DNA of 51,455 nt, from positions 1 through 51,455 of the forward strand of contig CALVWX010000012.1 of assembly GCA_944368215.1 (NCBI GenBank). Direction: 5' to 3'. The stretch comes from an uncultured Clostridia bacterium (lineage in GTDB: Bacteria; Bacillota; Clostridia; Christensenellales; Borkfalkiaceae). The position numbers and the translations under genes were made by a program. The notes beneath the pieces are model-generated. The model was not told where the DNA came from. It ran no database searches and saw nothing but the letters and a program-made list of their open reading frames with translations. Below, piece by piece: positions 1-8,235 of this stretch (position 1 is its first letter; each line of letters starts with the position of its first letter).

Positions 1-1
1 C

Positions 2-75
2 TGGAGCGGGTGATGGGAATCGAACCCACGCAACCAGCTTGGAAGGCTAGTGTTCTACCATTGAACTACACCCGC
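2..75 (-). tRNA. tRNA-Gly (anticodon UCC)
   Basis: The reverse strand folds as a normal tRNA. The acceptor stem GCGGGTG/CACCCGC closes both ends, the T arm carries GGGTTCGATTCCC, and the anticodon loop CTTCCAA holds UCC, which reads GGA and GGG. The CCA end is encoded in the DNA (positions 2-4), with U as the discriminator base. No intron or mismatch is evident in the acceptor stem. Confidence 0.95.
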
Positions 76-190
76 ATGTTGCGTGCGTAAACGCACGAGC
101 GAGTTCGTACGCACAACTCAATGCTAAACGATTATATCAAATAGCTTTTTTTATGTCAACTCATTTTTAACACTGATTTTACAAAATTAT

Positions 191-1042
191 TTATTTTTTC
201 TCGGCGAGAAAATCACAGACCGAATGCGCGGCGACGTTGCCTTCGCCGACAGCCTTTGCATACTGATACGGCCTGCCCGTGCAGTCGCCGGCGGCAAAAA
301 AACCCGCAAGATTTGTGCGGCACTGCCTGTCTGTGGCGACGTGCCCATCCTCGCTCTTAAGCCCCGGAACGAGCGCCGAGGGAGCTATCGCGCTCTTGAG
401 CATGAACACGCCGTCGCAGGGCACGGTTTCATTTTTGAAAACGACGCGCTCTGCGCGCTTGTCGCCCTCGATTGCACGCGGCATATCATTGATGCAACGC
501 ACGTTTTCACCCTTCAATTCCGCGCCTTTATAGAGGGGCGCGTACACGACTTCTGCGGCGAGAGAGGAAAGATATTCGGCCTCTTCCTCCATCGATTTTG
601 ACGTGCAGACCACGACTATTTTTTTACCCTTGTACAGCATGCCGTCGCACGTGGCGCAGTAACTTACGCCGCGGCCGAGAAATTCAAGCTCGCCGGGCGC
701 GGGTCTGACGGCCTCCACGCCCGTGGCCAGAATTACGGTTGTCGTCTGATAACTTTCCTGCCCGCACAGCACGCCGAAATAGCCGCCCATATCATACACT
801 CCCGTGACCTGCGCGGGGGTAATTTGTATGCCGGCCTCTTCAAGGTGATTTAAAAATGCCTTTTTCAATCCCTCCCCGTCTATGGCGGGCAGACCGGGAT
901 AGTTGTTGATTTTTTCCGCCGCGCCTATCTTTGCTGACAACGCGGGATTGCCGAGGTGAAGAAAATTTTTGCCCCTCGCCTTTAATGTGAGCGCTGCGGA
1001 TACGCCCGCGGCGCCCGTGCCGATAATTATACAATCGTACAT
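191..1042 (-). CDS. Thioredoxin-reductase-like flavoprotein lacking the NADPH motif
   Basis: This 283-residue protein has the low-molecular-weight thioredoxin reductase fold. An FAD-binding GTGAAG lies at residues 8-13, the redox-active CATC at 129-132, and the second FAD motif AGDC near 251. It should pass electrons through FAD to the CATC disulfide and then to thioredoxin in the cytoplasm. The segment after CATC, where ordinary enzymes have the NADPH-binding GGGDSA and then HRRxxxR, reads IVVVCTSKSMEEEAEYL with no glycine motif and no HRR. That loss is the hallmark of ferredoxin-dependent flavin thioredoxin reductases described in clostridia, so ferredoxin may be the donor; this is inference. 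The ATG follows an AGGAG-like site. The gene lies downstream of glpK on the same strand, separated by a repeat-filled gap. Confidence 0.85.
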   Translation of the reverse strand: MYDCIIIGTGAAGVSAALTLKARGKNFLHLGNPALSAKIGAAEKINNYPGLPAIDGEGLKKAFLNHLEEAGIQITPAQVTGVYDMGGYFGVLCGQESYQTTTVILATGVEAVRPAPGELEFLGRGVSYCATCDGMLYKGKKIVVVCTSKSMEEEAEYLSSLAAEVVYAPLYKGAELKGENVRCINDMPRAIEGDKRAERVVFKNETVPCDGVFMLKSAIAPSALVPGLKSEDGHVATDRQCRTNLAGFFAAGDCTGRPYQYAKAVGEGNVAAHSVCDFLAEKK

Positions 1043-1382
1043 AAAAACTCCTTAACGCAAGTTGTTTACTGGAGGAGGTAAACTAACTTGCCGTTATTTT
1101 AGGGCGCTGCCCTCGCGGGCGCAATATTAAGCGCCCTACATTTCATAATTGCGCCCGCTTCACCCGCTGAGGGCGAGAAAGGTTTTCTCAAAACAGCACA
1201 GTGTGCTGTTTTGCCTTGCGAGGTGAGCGAGGGCATAAGAAAGCCCGATGCGGTGACCGAGGCGACAGAAATCCTTACTGCCGCCGAGAAGAAAGGGTTC
1301 GCAAATTGTGGCCTTTAACCCGAAAGCGCGGTTTCGGGTTAAAACGTAATCTGTGCGCCGATGGCGCGCAATATTTATACAT
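1043..1382. repeat. Intergenic region filled by a composite structured repeat
   Basis: No gene is seen in this 340-base gap between glpK and the flavoprotein gene. From about 1054 to 1350 it holds one copy of a multi-hairpin element (arms starting ACGCAAGTTG, conserved CCCTACATTT, a last hairpin AACCCGAAA/TTTCGGGTT) that also occurs at 26563-26740. A second module at about 1181-1290 is inserted in its middle. That module recurs at 25284-25398 and 40091-40201. The paired arms differ between copies but stay complementary. Confidence 0.75.
1181..1290. repeat. Structured module X, copy 1
   Basis: Hairpin 1 is AAAACAGCAC (1190-1199) with GTGCTGTTTT (1203-1212). It is followed by GCCTTGCGAGGTGAGCGAGG, a short CGGTGACCG hairpin, and a last hairpin GGCGACAG with CTGCCGCC (1261-1285) around the conserved loop segment TCCTTA. 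The last hairpin has one A-C mismatch here but is perfect in the other two copies. Whether the element acts as RNA, and from which strand, cannot be read from the sequence. Confidence 0.65.
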
Positions 1383-2861
1383 TTACCGCAACCGCGAAGC
1401 GTCCACTGCAGAGCGCCAGCCTTCGAGCAGTCGCCGCCTTTCCCCCTCCCCTATCGAAGGACTGAACGCGCGCTCCGTGCGTTCGTTTTTGCGCAGTTCC
1501 TCCACGTCCGACCACAGCCCCGAAGTTATTCCCGCGAGGTATGCCGCGCCGAGCGCGGTGGTTTCGATTACTGCGGGGCGGAGCACGGTGCAGCCGAGGA
1601 TATCCGACTGGAAGGCCATTAAAAAGTTGTTTGCCGAAGCGCCGCCGTCTACGCGCAGCGTGGAAATTTTTACGCCCGCGTCGAGCTCCATGGCGCGGAC
1701 GATATCGGCAACCTGATAGGCAATGCCTTCGAGCGTGGCGCGGACTATATGTTCCCTGCCCGTCCCGCGCGTCAGCCCTATTATGGCGCCGCGCGCGCGG
1801 GCGTCCCAATAGGGCGCGCCGAGGCCCGTGAATGCGGGAACGACGTAGACGCCTTCGGACGACGGCACTTTGGTTGCGAGCTCTTCGCTTTCCGCCGCGG
1901 TATTTATTATCTTCATTTCGTCGCGCAGCCACTGCACGGCCGCGCCTCCGACAAAGACGGAGCCTTCGAGTATGTAATCGGGCTTGCCGAACCCAGCCGC
2001 GAGGGAGGTTATCAGCCCGTTGTTGCTCTCCACGGCCGTATCTCCCGTGTTCATGAGCAAAAAGCAACCCGTGCCGTATGTATTTTTAATATCGCCCTTG
2101 CGCGTGCAGAGATGCCCGAAGAGCGCCGCCTGCTGGTCGCCGGCCACGGCACAGATTTTGAGTTCGCGCCCCAGAAAGTCGCCGTCGGTCTTGCCGTAAA
2201 AATGCCCCGAAGGATGCACCTCCGGCAGCATTGAGCGGGGAATATCGAAGAGCGAAAGAAGTTCGTCGTCCCAGTCGAGGGTGTGGATATTGAAGAGCAT
2301 TGTGCGCGCAGCGTTGGTGTAATCGGTGGCATATATTCTGCCGCCCGAGAGCGCATACATTAAATATGTATCGACCGTGCCGAAGCGCAGTTCGCCGCGC
2401 CTTGCTTTTTCGCGGGCGCCTTCTACGTTGTCCAGAATCCACCTGATTTTTGTGGCGGAGAAGTAAGCGTCGGCGACGAGCCCCGTCTTTGCGTAAATCA
2501 TTTTATCCAGCCCGCGGGCCTTTAAATCGTCGCACATATCGGCCGTGCGGCGGCATTGCCACACTATGGCGTTATATACCGGCGCGCCCGTCTTTGCATC
2601 CCACACCAAGGTGGTTTCGCGCTGGTTTGAAAGGCCGACCGCCTCCACGTCGGCTATGCTCGCACCCGCGCGGACGAGGGCCTGGGCGATGACGCCGACC
2701 TGCGAACTTAAAATGTCCTTGGGGTCGTGCTCGACCCACCCCGCCTTGGGATAGATTTGCCTGAATTCCTGATATGCCTTGCCGGCCACTTTTCCGTTTT
2801 GGTCGAAGAGTATGGCGCGGGAACTTGTTGTGCCCTGATCGAGCGCGAGAACGTATTTCAT
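1383..2861 (-). CDS. glpK: Glycerol kinase
   Basis: The 492-residue product matches FGGY-family glycerol kinase end to end and is of usual length. It starts with the phosphate-binding DQGTTSSRAI (residues 8-17), and continues with GLSNQRETT and the second-domain GGAAVQWLRD and DGGASANNFLM. It phosphorylates glycerol to glycerol 3-phosphate with ATP in the cytoplasm. The ATG is preceded by AGGATGAGG and by a promoter TTGAAA-18-TATAAT. No glycerol facilitator or GlpD lies beside it. It may be transcribed with the downstream flavoprotein gene, although the repeat-rich gap makes that uncertain. Confidence 0.97.
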   Translation of the reverse strand: MKYVLALDQGTTSSRAILFDQNGKVAGKAYQEFRQIYPKAGWVEHDPKDILSSQVGVIAQALVRAGASIADVEAVGLSNQRETTLVWDAKTGAPVYNAIVWQCRRTADMCDDLKARGLDKMIYAKTGLVADAYFSATKIRWILDNVEGAREKARRGELRFGTVDTYLMYALSGGRIYATDYTNAARTMLFNIHTLDWDDELLSLFDIPRSMLPEVHPSGHFYGKTDGDFLGRELKICAVAGDQQAALFGHLCTRKGDIKNTYGTGCFLLMNTGDTAVESNNGLITSLAAGFGKPDYILEGSVFVGGAAVQWLRDEMKIINTAAESEELATKVPSSEGVYVVPAFTGLGAPYWDARARGAIIGLTRGTGREHIVRATLEGIAYQVADIVRAMELDAGVKISTLRVDGGASANNFLMAFQSDILGCTVLRPAVIETTALGAAYLAGITSGLWSDVEELRKNERTERAFSPSIGEGERRRLLEGWRSAVDASRLR

Positions 2862-2888
2862 TGCCTCATCCTTTTTGCGTATATATCA

Positions 2889-2918
2889 ATTATAACCCAC
2901 CCGAAGTCAAATTTCAAC
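2889..2918 (-). promoter_or_regulatory. Promoter of glpK
   Basis: On the reverse strand TTGAAA (2913-2918) is followed after 18 bases by TATAAT (2889-2894). The start codon of glpK is 28 bases further on. No clear operator palindrome is seen. Confidence 0.65.
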
Positions 2919-3035
2919 ATGTAAGGCAAATTTATTTTTGCGGACAATAAAATACTTCATATCTTCTGATTTCCGATATGGCAAGAAAAATGTCACAAAA
3001 CAGAAGAGAATAAAATGTAGAAAAAGGTCTGATTT

Positions 3036-3476
3036 ATGGATAATTTGTCGAAACTGTCGGAAAGCCTTAAAGAACTCATGGCGGAGCACAATTTAAATCA
3101 GGTGACGCTCGCCGAAAAATTGGGAACGGGCCGCACAAAATTTTGCGATATCCTGAACGCCAAAAATGCACCGAACTACAAAACATTCATATCGATTATT
3201 GAATATTTTAATTGTTCGGCAGACTTTTTGCTTGGCTTGACAGAATACCCGCAGGAAAATGTAAATTATAAGCCTGTACAACCATTCGGTGAGAGATTGC
3301 GGCAAATCTTTGCCGATTCGAGGAAAAGTCAGTATCAGTTTGTAAAGCAGTCAAACACTTCGTGGAGCGTTCTACACGGCTGGCTGACAGGCAAAACCTC
3401 CCCTTCGGCGGACAATCTTATAAAAATTGCCGGATTTTTCGACTGTTCGGTAGATTATCTTTTGGGCAGATTATAG
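3036..3476 (+). CDS. XRE-family regulator with two HTH domains in tandem
   Basis: This 146-residue protein consists of two consecutive Cro/C1-type helix-turn-helix domains. The first spans about residues 3-65 and ends NCSADFLLGL. The second spans about 83-146 and ends DCSVDYLLGR, so each half keeps the typical XRE C-terminal motif. It is probably a transcription factor made by internal duplication. It is divergent from glpK (174 bases between the starts) and is followed by a strong hairpin terminator. The ATG has AAAGGT eight bases upstream. No ligand domain is present. Its target is unknown; control of glpK is possible by position only. Confidence 0.85.
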   Translation: MDNLSKLSESLKELMAEHNLNQVTLAEKLGTGRTKFCDILNAKNAPNYKTFISIIEYFNCSADFLLGLTEYPQENVNYKPVQPFGERLRQIFADSRKSQYQFVKQSNTSWSVLHGWLTGKTSPSADNLIKIAGFFDCSVDYLLGRL

Positions 3477-3503
3477 AAGAAAAATATATCAGGAAAATGC
3501 AAA

Positions 3504-3541
3504 GCGGCGCGGGCCTTCAGGCCCGCGCCGCCACTTTTTTA
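3504..3541 (+). terminator. Rho-independent terminator after the double-HTH regulator
   Basis: A perfect 12-bp stem, GCGGCGCGGGCC (3504-3515) with GGCCCGCGCCGC (3520-3531), has a TTCA loop and is followed by a run of T. Confidence 0.9.
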
Positions 3542-3588
3542 TAAAACTTTATCGTATCGCAGTGACACGAAATATTTGATTTACCTCA

Positions 3589-5112
3589 TCAGGTCAGAAG
3601 GAAGGTTGCAAGGAAGATTGCGCCGATTACCCATGTGGGGATGGAAATTTCCTTTACCTTGCCCGTGAATACCTTGACGATGATGAACGTGATGATGCCC
3701 ATGCCGATACCTTTGGAAATGGAGTAGCCGAGTAGCATTACGATGAACGTCATGAATGCGACGATGGCGTCGGTTGCATCCTCCCAGTCTACCTTTACGA
3801 CCGAGCTCATCATGAGTACGCCGACCCAGATTAAAGCCGTGGCCGTTGCGCAGCGGGGTATAAGCTGTGCTATGGGCGAAAGGAACATTGCTATGATAAA
3901 GCAGATGCCCGTAACCATGGAGGTGAAGCCCGTTCTGCCGCCAGCGACGACGCCCGAAGAAGATTCGACGAATGTCGTTACGGTGGAAGTGCCGGCGATT
4001 GCACCCGTGCAGGTTGCGATTGCGTCGGCGAGCATCATTTTTTCCATGCGGATGGGCGTGCCGTTTTCATCGAGCAGGTTGCCCTTTGAGCATGCGCCGT
4101 AAAGCGTGCCGATTGTATCGAACATGTCTATCATGCAGAGAGACAGCGCCGAAGTAATTAAAACGACTGCGAGCGAACCGCCGTTGTTGCCCTCCATGCC
4201 GAGGTATGCGGAGAAATCGAAACCTTCGTAGAACACAGCGCCCACGGAGTCCTCGCCCCATGCGACGAACGCATTGAAGGGATTGGAAATAGTTACGTCG
4301 GCAAATATTGCCTGAGCGGCCGCGACGTTGCATGCATATGCAATTGCGACGAGCACGTAATAGAGCACCGCCGAACCCAAAAGGCCCCATAATATAGCGC
4401 CTTTAACGTTCTTTTTGGAGAGAATGGCGATTGCGAACACTCCGACGATGGCAACGATTGCGGGAAGCATGCCGCCCACCGTGCCGGCAGCGTAGGTTAC
4501 AAACTCGTTGCTGCCGAGGAGATTGAACGAAACGAAAGTAGTCAGCGTGCTGTCGTCATTGACGACTACGCCGGCCTGCTGAAGACCGATGAAGGCGATG
4601 AACATGCCTATACCGACGGGGATGGCGTGACGGACGCCCGCGGGGATAGCTTCAAATATCTGCCTGCGGAGACCGGTTACCGTAAGAATAAGGAAGATTA
4701 CGCCGTCAAGAAGGGTGAACACCATGCAGTTTGCGTAAGTTAAACCCGTGCCGCTTCCTATCAGCGTGTAGACTATAAAGGCGTTTATGCCCATACCCGA
4801 AGCCTGCGCGAGGGGCATTTTTGCGAAGAACGCCATAAGGAGCGTACCGACTATTGCGCCGATTGCCGTGGCTATGTAAGCCGCGCCGTAGGGGTCGGAA
4901 CTGTCCGTGATGACACCCGAGAACATTCCCGCATTGACCATGAGAATGTAGACCATTGCCATGAACGTAGTTACGCCCGCAACAATTTCCGTGCGGTAGT
5001 TGGAGCCGCTTTTGGTGATGCCGAACCAGTTGTCCACCTTTCCCCAGAAATTTTTGGGTTTTTCGGGTGAAGGCTGTTCAACCGCTTCCGGCTGCTGTGT
5101 CTGCTCTGACAT
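3589..5112 (-). CDS. NCS2-family purine permease (AzgA/PbuG type)
   Basis: The product has about 507 residues and many membrane segments. Its N-terminus NWFGITKSGSNYRTEIVAG, followed by TTFMAMVYILMVNAGM, is the signature of AzgA-like guanine/hypoxanthine permeases. GMGINAFIVY, GVRHAIPVGIGMFIAFIGL and the segment EGRTG-like VAGGRTGFTS support this. It should import purine bases by proton symport in the cytoplasmic membrane. I place the start at 5112 (MSEQTQQ) because GGAGG lies seven bases before it; an upstream in-frame start at 5145 has no ribosome site. The length is slightly above the family average because of a charged N-terminal tail. No purine riboswitch is seen upstream. Confidence 0.92.
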   Translation of the reverse strand: MSEQTQQPEAVEQPSPEKPKNFWGKVDNWFGITKSGSNYRTEIVAGVTTFMAMVYILMVNAGMFSGVITDSSDPYGAAYIATAIGAIVGTLLMAFFAKMPLAQASGMGINAFIVYTLIGSGTGLTYANCMVFTLLDGVIFLILTVTGLRRQIFEAIPAGVRHAIPVGIGMFIAFIGLQQAGVVVNDDSTLTTFVSFNLLGSNEFVTYAAGTVGGMLPAIVAIVGVFAIAILSKKNVKGAILWGLLGSAVLYYVLVAIAYACNVAAAQAIFADVTISNPFNAFVAWGEDSVGAVFYEGFDFSAYLGMEGNNGGSLAVVLITSALSLCMIDMFDTIGTLYGACSKGNLLDENGTPIRMEKMMLADAIATCTGAIAGTSTVTTFVESSSGVVAGGRTGFTSMVTGICFIIAMFLSPIAQLIPRCATATALIWVGVLMMSSVVKVDWEDATDAIVAFMTFIVMLLGYSISKGIGMGIITFIIVKVFTGKVKEISIPTWVIGAIFLATFLLT

Positions 5113-5240
5113 ATTAAACCTCCGATGCATTAGTATGAATGGCAAAAAAAAGCAATTTTCACGCCTTTTTCACAAAATATACCTAAATATTACCATACAC
5201 CCCGACAAAAGGCAACAAGATTTGACGAAAAACATAATAA

Positions 5241-5273
5241 AAAAATGCAGGCGCGCGGCGCGCCTGCATTTTT
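5241..5273 (-). terminator. Bidirectional terminator downstream of cadA
   Basis: An 11-bp perfect stem ATGCAGGCGCG (5245-5255) / CGCGCCTGCAT (5259-5269) is flanked by A on the left and T on the right. It can stop cadA transcription on the reverse strand. Confidence 0.85.
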
Positions 5274-5284
5274 GCAGAACATAT

Positions 5285-7603
5285 TTATTTTATAAGCGAC
5301 GTGCGCATGGCGTTGAGGATTGCCAGAAGCATTACGCCCACGTCGCCGAATATTGCGACAATCAGGGGGAACCCGGGCAGCGTTACGCTTAAAATCATGA
5401 TGGCAAACTTGATTATCAGCGAACCGACGATATTCTGGAAGACTATCGAGCGCGTGCCCTTTGCTATTCTCCTCGCCTTGGGAAGGAGGGCTAAATTGTC
5501 GGATACGAGGACTATGTCGCTCGCCTCTATGGCGGCGTCGGAGCCGACTTGACCCATTGACACGGCGCAGTCGGCCACAGTCATTACGGGCGCGTCGTTT
5601 ATGCCGTCGCCCACATATATGAGCCCGCCTTCGGTCTTTAAGCTTTGGGCTTTTTCAAGCTTCTGGTCGGGCAGGAGCGAGGCGGCGCAGTCGTCGAGGC
5701 CGAGTTCGCCGGCCACGGCCTGAGCCCTGCGGGCGCCGTCGCCTGTGAGCATTACGGTGCGCTTTATGCCCAGCGCCTTGAGCTGCGCAAGCGCCTCCTT
5801 TGCGCCGTCTTTTATCTTGTCGTCAACTTCGATAACCCCGGCATATGCGCCGCCCAACGCGACATATATGGTAGTGGACGCGCTGTCCGCAGGCGTGAAT
5901 GCTATGCCCTCTTCCTCCATCATTTTGGCGTTGCCGCAGAGGAGAGTTTTTCCCTCCACCGTGCATTTTACGCCTCGGCCCGCCACTTCTTCGGCACTCT
6001 GCGCCGAATAGGGCGTATCTATTCCCGCAAATGCGGCGGCTATGGGATGAGAGGAGTACTTTTCCGCCGCGGCGGCGAGTTTTAAGGCCTGTTCAGAGGT
6101 GTAGCTCTTTACGGCGAAAGTGCCTTCCGTAAGAGTGCCAGTTTTGTCGAACGCGGCGACCGTTGCGCGGGCGAGTTCGTCGAGGCAGGTTGAACCCTTT
6201 ACGAGTATGCCGAACTTTGCGCTGCGGCCTATGCCGCCGAAGTATGAAAGGGGCACGGATATGACGAGAGCGCAGGGGCAGGAAATTACGAGGAAGGACA
6301 GCGAACGGTAAATCCAGTCGCGATAGGTTGCCCAGACATATGCGCCCTGAACGCCGCATATTATGGTGGGAACGAGCACGGCGACGAGCACGGCGGCAAT
6401 TACAACCGCGGGAGTGTAGTACTTGGCGAACTTGGTTATGAATTTTTCGGGCTTGGCCTTGCGGGCGGTGGAATTTTCTACAAGCTCGAGGATTTTGGCC
6501 ACGGCCGAGTCGCTGTAGGTGCGCTCTACGCGGGCTTCCACAACTTTGGATATGTTTATGGAGCCGGACAAAATTTCGTCGCCCTCGCCCACCTCGCGGG
6601 GAATGGCCTCGCCGTTGAGCGACTTCATGTCGAGCGCGGTGGAACCTTTTGTAAGAGTGCAGTCTACGGGCACTTTTTCACCGGCCTTAATCAAAATGGT
6701 ATCGCCCGCGGCAAGGTCTTCGGGCGCGACGACTATAGTTTTGCCGTCCTTTATAAGCGTTGCCGAATCGCTCTTTAAATCCATGAGCCGCGTTATCGAG
6801 CGCCTTGAGGAGCCGACGGCTACAGACTGGAGCAGTTCGCCTATCTGATAGAGCAGCATTACGGCCACGCCTTCCATCAGTCCGTCGCCGGTGAATACGC
6901 CGAGTATGATTGCGCCGACGGAGGCGAGGGTCATTAAAAAGTTTTCGTCGAAAATTTTGCCCGAGGCCAGATTTTTGGCCGTGCTGAATATTACGGGATA
7001 GGCGACGGGTATGAACGCCAGCGCATAGAGGGCGTAATCGACATACTGCCACACGCTGCCATGCGCGACGTAGTCGACAATGAGCGCGGGAATAAAGAAA
7101 ATTACCGAAATTGCTATCTGTAAAATTTCCTTCAGGTGCGCACGTACGACGCCCTTCTCCTTTTGTCTGCCGTCGTCTATTTCGACGTCCTCGAAGTGGG
7201 TAATGGCGTATATGGCCTTATCGTGCGCTTCGGGGGTGGCGGCCTTTAAAATTACCGTCATGTTCATGAAATCGACGGTGGCCTCCACGCCGTCTATGGC
7301 GTTGAGCTCTTCCTCGAGCTCCCTGCCGCAGTTGGCGCAGCACAGATTTTTAATCTTTATGCGCTTGCAGTCGCCGCAATGCACACGCACCTGCTCTTCC
7401 TCGTCTACCACTTTTACTTCTTCGAAGTTGTTGCAGACGTCGACGACGCTCTTTAACGCGTCCTCTCCGCAGTCGACTATGACCTTCTGACCGACGAAAT
7501 CGACCGTGGCAGAGCAGACGCCGCTTATTTTTGCAATCTCTTCCTCGAGCTCGCGCGCACAGTTGGCGCAGTCGAGCCCCTCGATTTTAATAATCTTATT
7601 CAT
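5285..7603 (-). CDS. cadA: P1B-2-type Zn2+/Cd2+/Pb2+-exporting ATPase
   Basis: The 772-residue protein has two N-terminal heavy-metal-associated domains with CANC at residues 12-15 and 89-92, and an extra CGDC at 76-79 between them. The membrane metal site is CPC (442-444), the phosphorylated aspartate is in DKTGT (486-490), and SSHP, MLTGDG and GDGINDAP follow. FGDVGVMLLAILNAMR in the last membrane segment carries the aspartate typical of the Zn/Cd/Pb subgroup. The actuator loop is LNGE where most relatives have LTGE. The enzyme pumps divalent soft metals out of the cytoplasm using ATP. The gene overlaps the upstream ArsR-family gene by 8 bases, so the two form an operon. Confidence 0.95.
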   Translation of the reverse strand: MNKIIKIEGLDCANCARELEEEIAKISGVCSATVDFVGQKVIVDCGEDALKSVVDVCNNFEEVKVVDEEEQVRVHCGDCKRIKIKNLCCANCGRELEEELNAIDGVEATVDFMNMTVILKAATPEAHDKAIYAITHFEDVEIDDGRQKEKGVVRAHLKEILQIAISVIFFIPALIVDYVAHGSVWQYVDYALYALAFIPVAYPVIFSTAKNLASGKIFDENFLMTLASVGAIILGVFTGDGLMEGVAVMLLYQIGELLQSVAVGSSRRSITRLMDLKSDSATLIKDGKTIVVAPEDLAAGDTILIKAGEKVPVDCTLTKGSTALDMKSLNGEAIPREVGEGDEILSGSINISKVVEARVERTYSDSAVAKILELVENSTARKAKPEKFITKFAKYYTPAVVIAAVLVAVLVPTIICGVQGAYVWATYRDWIYRSLSFLVISCPCALVISVPLSYFGGIGRSAKFGILVKGSTCLDELARATVAAFDKTGTLTEGTFAVKSYTSEQALKLAAAAEKYSSHPIAAAFAGIDTPYSAQSAEEVAGRGVKCTVEGKTLLCGNAKMMEEEGIAFTPADSASTTIYVALGGAYAGVIEVDDKIKDGAKEALAQLKALGIKRTVMLTGDGARRAQAVAGELGLDDCAASLLPDQKLEKAQSLKTEGGLIYVGDGINDAPVMTVADCAVSMGQVGSDAAIEASDIVLVSDNLALLPKARRIAKGTRSIVFQNIVGSLIIKFAIMILSVTLPGFPLIVAIFGDVGVMLLAILNAMRTSLIK

Positions 7604-7952
7604 CGCAGTTCAGGTGCTCCTTCGCCACAGAAATCATGGTCATTATATGTTCGTCGGAGACAGAGTACATAACCTGTTTGCCGTTGCGGCGGGCCTTGAC
7701 TATTTTATTGTCCTTGAGCGTTTTGAGCTGATGCGAAACGGCGCTCTGGTTGCCGCCGACGGCCTGCGTTATGTGTTCGACGCACAGCTCCCCGCAGGAG
7801 AGCGCAAGAAGAATTTTGAGGCGCGAAGGTTCGGAAATGGCTTTGAACCGCGCGGCAAGGGTGGAAATTTCTTCATAGGAAGGCATTGAAACGAGCGCGC
7901 TCTTTACGCGTTCTTCGTGCGACGCCATATCGGCGGGACTGTCTGAAAACAT
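7596..7952 (-). CDS. ArsR/SmtB-family metal-sensing repressor (CadC/SmtB-like)
   Basis: This 118-residue winged-helix repressor contains FKAISEPSRLKILLAL, then GELCVEH, and the recognition helix NQSAVSHQLKTLKD. The C-terminal helix reads D-x-H-x10-H-x2-C, which is the alpha-5 zinc site of SmtB/CzrA except that cysteine replaces the usual glutamate. One cysteine remains of the CadC ELCVC site. It should release its operator when zinc or cadmium binds, turning on itself and cadA. The ATG has AGGAGG eight bases upstream. Its operator and promoter are readable at 8021-8069. Confidence 0.93.
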   Translation of the reverse strand: MFSDSPADMASHEERVKSALVSMPSYEEISTLAARFKAISEPSRLKILLALSCGELCVEHITQAVGGNQSAVSHQLKTLKDNKIVKARRNGKQVMYSVSDEHIMTMISVAKEHLNCDE

Positions 7953-8020
7953 ATTATCCTCCTCTTCCGACCCGCCTCCCCGCGCAAAACGCGGACTTAA
8001 ACAGGCGCATCGGAAAAATA

Positions 8021-8044
8021 TCTTATGAATTGTTATTCATATGA
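8021..8044. promoter_or_regulatory. ArsR/SmtB-type operator
   Basis: An inverted repeat ATGAAT-tgtt-ATTCAT (8025-8040), with some further outer pairing, resembles the AT-rich operators of SmtB/CzrA regulators. It starts at the -10 box and covers the expected transcription start of the repressor-cadA operon. Confidence 0.8.
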
Positions 8045-8069
8045 TAATATATTCCTTAATATTTGTCAA
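8041..8069 (-). promoter_or_regulatory. Promoter of the arsR-cadA operon
   Basis: On the reverse strand TTGACA (8064-8069) and TATCAT (8041-8046) are 17 bases apart. The -10 box overlaps the edge of the operator, so bound repressor would block polymerase. Confidence 0.85.
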
Positions 8070-8137
8070 GCGTTCGCTGCAAAATCATTCAAAAAAATTA
8101 AACGCGGTTATGTTTTATTATTTTGTCGCGCGCGTAT

Positions 8138-8170
8138 CAACGTAACGTTGCATTTGATTTCCGCAATCGG
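8138..8170. repeat. CGTAACG/CCGCAATC short repeat, copy 1
   Basis: CAACGTAACGTTG forms a small hairpin and is followed after 11 bases by CCGCAATC. A partial copy of the right half is at about 8185-8200. Related copies lie at 8236-8270 and 49160-49194. Confidence 0.6.
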
Positions 8171-8235
8171 GGTGACCCCGTTGTCACACTCCGCAATCAG
8201 ACATTATTCTTTAAACGCTCGTATCTTGCGTCCGG

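Noticed and set aside
1375-2067. Arginine-rich frame on the reverse strand overlapping glpK
   Set aside because: It is a shifted frame of glpK with composition typical of GC-rich shadows.
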